NCBI GenBank assembly: GCA_003562655.1
Contig: PWUC01000063.1
Coordinates: 1 to 7,919 of the forward strand
Length of the DNA stretch: 7,919 bases
Origin: Clostridia bacterium
GTDB lineage: Bacteria; Bacillota_E; SLMV01; PUMD01
Reading direction: 5' to 3'
Under the pieces are notes generated by a model. The model was given only the letters and a program-made list of their open reading frames with translations, was not told the origin of the DNA and made no database searches. The translations under genes were made by a program, and so were the position numbers. Of this stretch, positions 6,564-7,919 are shown in pieces (positions within the stretch are counted from its first letter, which is position 1; every line of letters starts with the position of its first letter).

Positions 6564-6569
6564 TATAAA
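6564..6569 (+). promoter_or_regulatory. Candidate -10 box (TATAAA) for the aminotransferase gene
   Basis: TATAAA sits in a short AT-rich island inside GC-rich DNA, 37 bases before the GTG start, giving a leader of about 30 nt. The -35 region about 17 nt upstream (near 6541) matches the consensus poorly, so activation by a bound regulator would be needed or the call is wrong. Confidence 0.35.
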
Positions 6570-6591
6570 GGGCGATGAGCACCCGCCCGCT

Positions 6592-6598
6592 AAGGGGG
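6592..6598 (+). promoter_or_regulatory. Ribosome-binding site deciding the GTG start of the aminotransferase
   Basis: AAGGGGG ends 8 nt before the GTG at 6607. The first in-frame ATG, at 6664, has no such site and would cut into the conserved N-terminal segment, so GTG is preferred. Confidence 0.6.
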
Positions 6599-6606
6599 AT
6601 TCACGC

Positions 6607-7919
6607 GTGCCCGCCTCTGAGGCCACCAGACCTCCTCAGACCAGCAATCTTCTGCATAGAAACATGCACCGTTCCTACCCAGTGATCACCCGTGGGGAGG
6701 GCATCTACCTCTATGATCAGGACGGCAGATCCTACATCGACGGCTGTTCTGGCGCCATGGTCACAAACATCGGCCACGGCGTCGAGGAGGTTGCGGAGGC
6801 CATCTATCAGCAGGCGAGGACGCTGTCCTTCACCCACAGCTCCCGCTTCACCTCCGCCCCCATGATCGAGCTGGCCGAGCGGATCCGGACGATGGCACCG
6901 GGTGATCTGAACCACGTCTTTTTCGTTTCAGGAGGATCCGAGGCCACGGAATCTGCGATGAAACTGGCGAGGACCTTCTTCCTCGAAAGCGAAGGACCGC
7001 ACACCACCCGGTACAAGATCATCTCCAGACTCCACACCTACCACGGCGGCACCCTTGGAGCCCTGGCAGTCACCGGACACATTCCCCGGCGCCGCAAGTA
7101 CGAGCCCATGTTGGTTCAGTATCCTCTGATCGCTCCCGCCTACTGCTACCGCTGCACCTTCGGGCTGACGCACCCAGAATGTGAGTTGCGGTGCGCCCGG
7201 GACCTCGAGAAGACCATAGTGGAAAGCGGCCCGGAAACGGTGGCTGCCTTCATCGCTGAGCCCATCATCGGCGCCGCCGCCGGAGCCGTACCGCCGCCGG
7301 AGGAGTACTTCAGAGAAATTCGCCGGATCTGTGACCGGTATGGCGTACTGTTCATCGCCGATGAGGTCATGACCGGCTTCGGCCGCACCGGCCAGACCTT
7401 CGCCATGGATCACTGGGACGTGGTCCCGGACATCATGGCCTGCGCCAAGGGCATGGGTGCAGGATACGCGCCCCTGGGGGCTGTGGCCCTCCGCGATGCC
7501 ATCGCCGACGCACTGGTGGCGGGCACGGGCCAGTTCACCCACGGCTTCACCTACAGCGGAAACCCCCTGGCCTGTGCTGCCGGCCTTGCCGTTCTGGATT
7601 TCATTGAGAGCCATGACCTGGTGAGAAACTCCCGTGACATGGGCCGCCTTCTGTTCGAGGAGCTTCAGCCCCTCGGGGAAAACCCGATCGTCGGCGACAT
7701 TCGGGGCAGGGGACTGTTCGCAGGCGTCGAACTGGTGCAGGACCGGGCCACGAGGAGGTGCTTCCATCCATCGCTGGCTGCTGCAGAACGGGTCACCCGG
7801 GAGTGTATGAAGAGGGGCCTGGTCGTCTACCCGGGAGCGGGTATGGTCGAGGGCACCATGGGTGACCAGTTCATCGTCGGCCCACCATTGACCGTCACCC
7901 CGAACCAGGTATCAGAGAT
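6607..7919 (+). CDS. Class III PLP-dependent aminotransferase, 3' end outside the window
   Basis: Transfers an amino group, typically from an omega- or beta-amino substrate, to a keto acid such as pyruvate or 2-oxoglutarate; cytoplasmic. 437 codons are visible and the frame is open at the right edge, with only a short C-terminal end missing judging by family length. Seen: RGEGIYLYDQDGRSYIDG at 29-46, the cofactor phosphate site SGGSEATE at 108-115, HTYHGG at 143-148, the pyridine-nitrogen Asp in ADEVMTGFGRTG (D252), the Schiff-base lysine in AKGMGAGYAPLGA (K281), FTYSGNPLA at 314-322 and RGRGLFAGVEL at 366-376. A Cys-rich segment, C180, C183, C192 and C196, falls before the E-P-I-I-G motif. 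The GTG start is supported by AAGGGGG 8 nt upstream. It is co-directional with the BKACE gene but 591 nt away and probably has its own promoter. Substrate is unknown; a supply of keto acid to the BKACE enzyme is inference. Confidence 0.93.
   Translation, partial: MPASEATRPPQTSNLLHRNMHRSYPVITRGEGIYLYDQDGRSYIDGCSGAMVTNIGHGVEEVAEAIYQQARTLSFTHSSRFTSAPMIELAERIRTMAPGDLNHVFFVSGGSEATESAMKLARTFFLESEGPHTTRYKIISRLHTYHGGTLGALAVTGHIPRRRKYEPMLVQYPLIAPAYCYRCTFGLTHPECELRCARDLEKTIVESGPETVAAFIAEPIIGAAAGAVPPPEEYFREIRRICDRYGVLFIADEVMTGFGRTGQTFAMDHWDVVPDIMACAKGMGAGYAPLGAVALRDAIADALVAGTGQFTHGFTYSGNPLACAAGLAVLDFIESHDLVRNSRDMGRLLFEELQPLGENPIVGDIRGRGLFAGVELVQDRATRRCFHPSLAAAERVTRECMKRGLVVYPGAGMVEGTMGDQFIVGPPLTVTPNQVSE

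Larger units (their letters stand above)
6016..6606. other. Intergenic region between the BKACE and aminotransferase genes
   Basis: No intact gene. It holds, in order, the 6023-6046 hairpin, the decayed minus-strand MlrC-like fragment, a perfect 7-bp stem-loop CCGGGAC/GTCCCGG at 6253-6271 inside that fragment, and from about 6475 the probable control region of the aminotransferase gene (inverted repeat, direct repeat, TATAAA). Confidence 0.6.

Noticed and set aside
6928..7767. 279-aa minus-strand open frame
   Set aside because: It is antisense to the aminotransferase, whose motifs run continuously through this stretch.

Overview
The window is GC-rich bacterial chromosome. Most genes are preceded by strong GGAGG-type ribosome-binding sites, two starts are GTG, and no phage, plasmid, tRNA, rRNA or CRISPR signal was found. 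The strong Shine-Dalgarno use and a KhtT/KhtU antiporter pair suggest a high-GC Gram-positive lineage such as a deep-branching Bacillota, but this is an inference that the window alone cannot settle.

Layout: (1) Bases 103-2289, minus strand: an unrecognised 158-aa protein followed by a 531-aa M20-family amidohydrolase of the AbgB-like type, probably co-transcribed. (2) Bases 2290-2664: a divergent promoter region. (3) Bases 2665-4304, plus strand: khtT-khtU, a regulatory subunit and a CPA2-type K+(Na+)/H+ antiporter membrane subunit, overlapping by ATGA. (4) Bases 4305-5193: about 0.9 kb without a gene I can defend; it holds several perfect stem-loops and one hydrophobic reading-frame stretch that may be a decayed membrane protein. 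(5) Bases 5194-6015, plus strand: a BKACE/DUF849 beta-keto acid cleavage enzyme, followed by a perfect 10-bp hairpin. (6) Bases 6083 to about 6444, minus strand: what reads as the decayed C-terminal end of an M81/MlrC-like metallopeptidase, broken over several frames; it has not been listed as a gene because no intact frame covers it. (7) Bases 6607 to the window end, plus strand: a class III PLP aminotransferase that starts at GTG and runs off the right edge.

The amidohydrolase, the BKACE enzyme, the aminotransferase and the MlrC remnant together look like a catabolic neighbourhood for amidated or amino-bearing compounds: an amide bond is hydrolysed, an amino group is removed to give a keto acid, and a beta-keto acid is cleaved with acetyl-CoA. 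The antiporter pair serves ion and pH homeostasis and is probably unrelated. Nothing here amounts to a clearly new defence or mobile system. The points most worth checking are the altered metal-site residues of the amidohydrolase, the MlrC pseudogene, the Cys-rich insert of the aminotransferase and the unexplained 0.9-kb gap.
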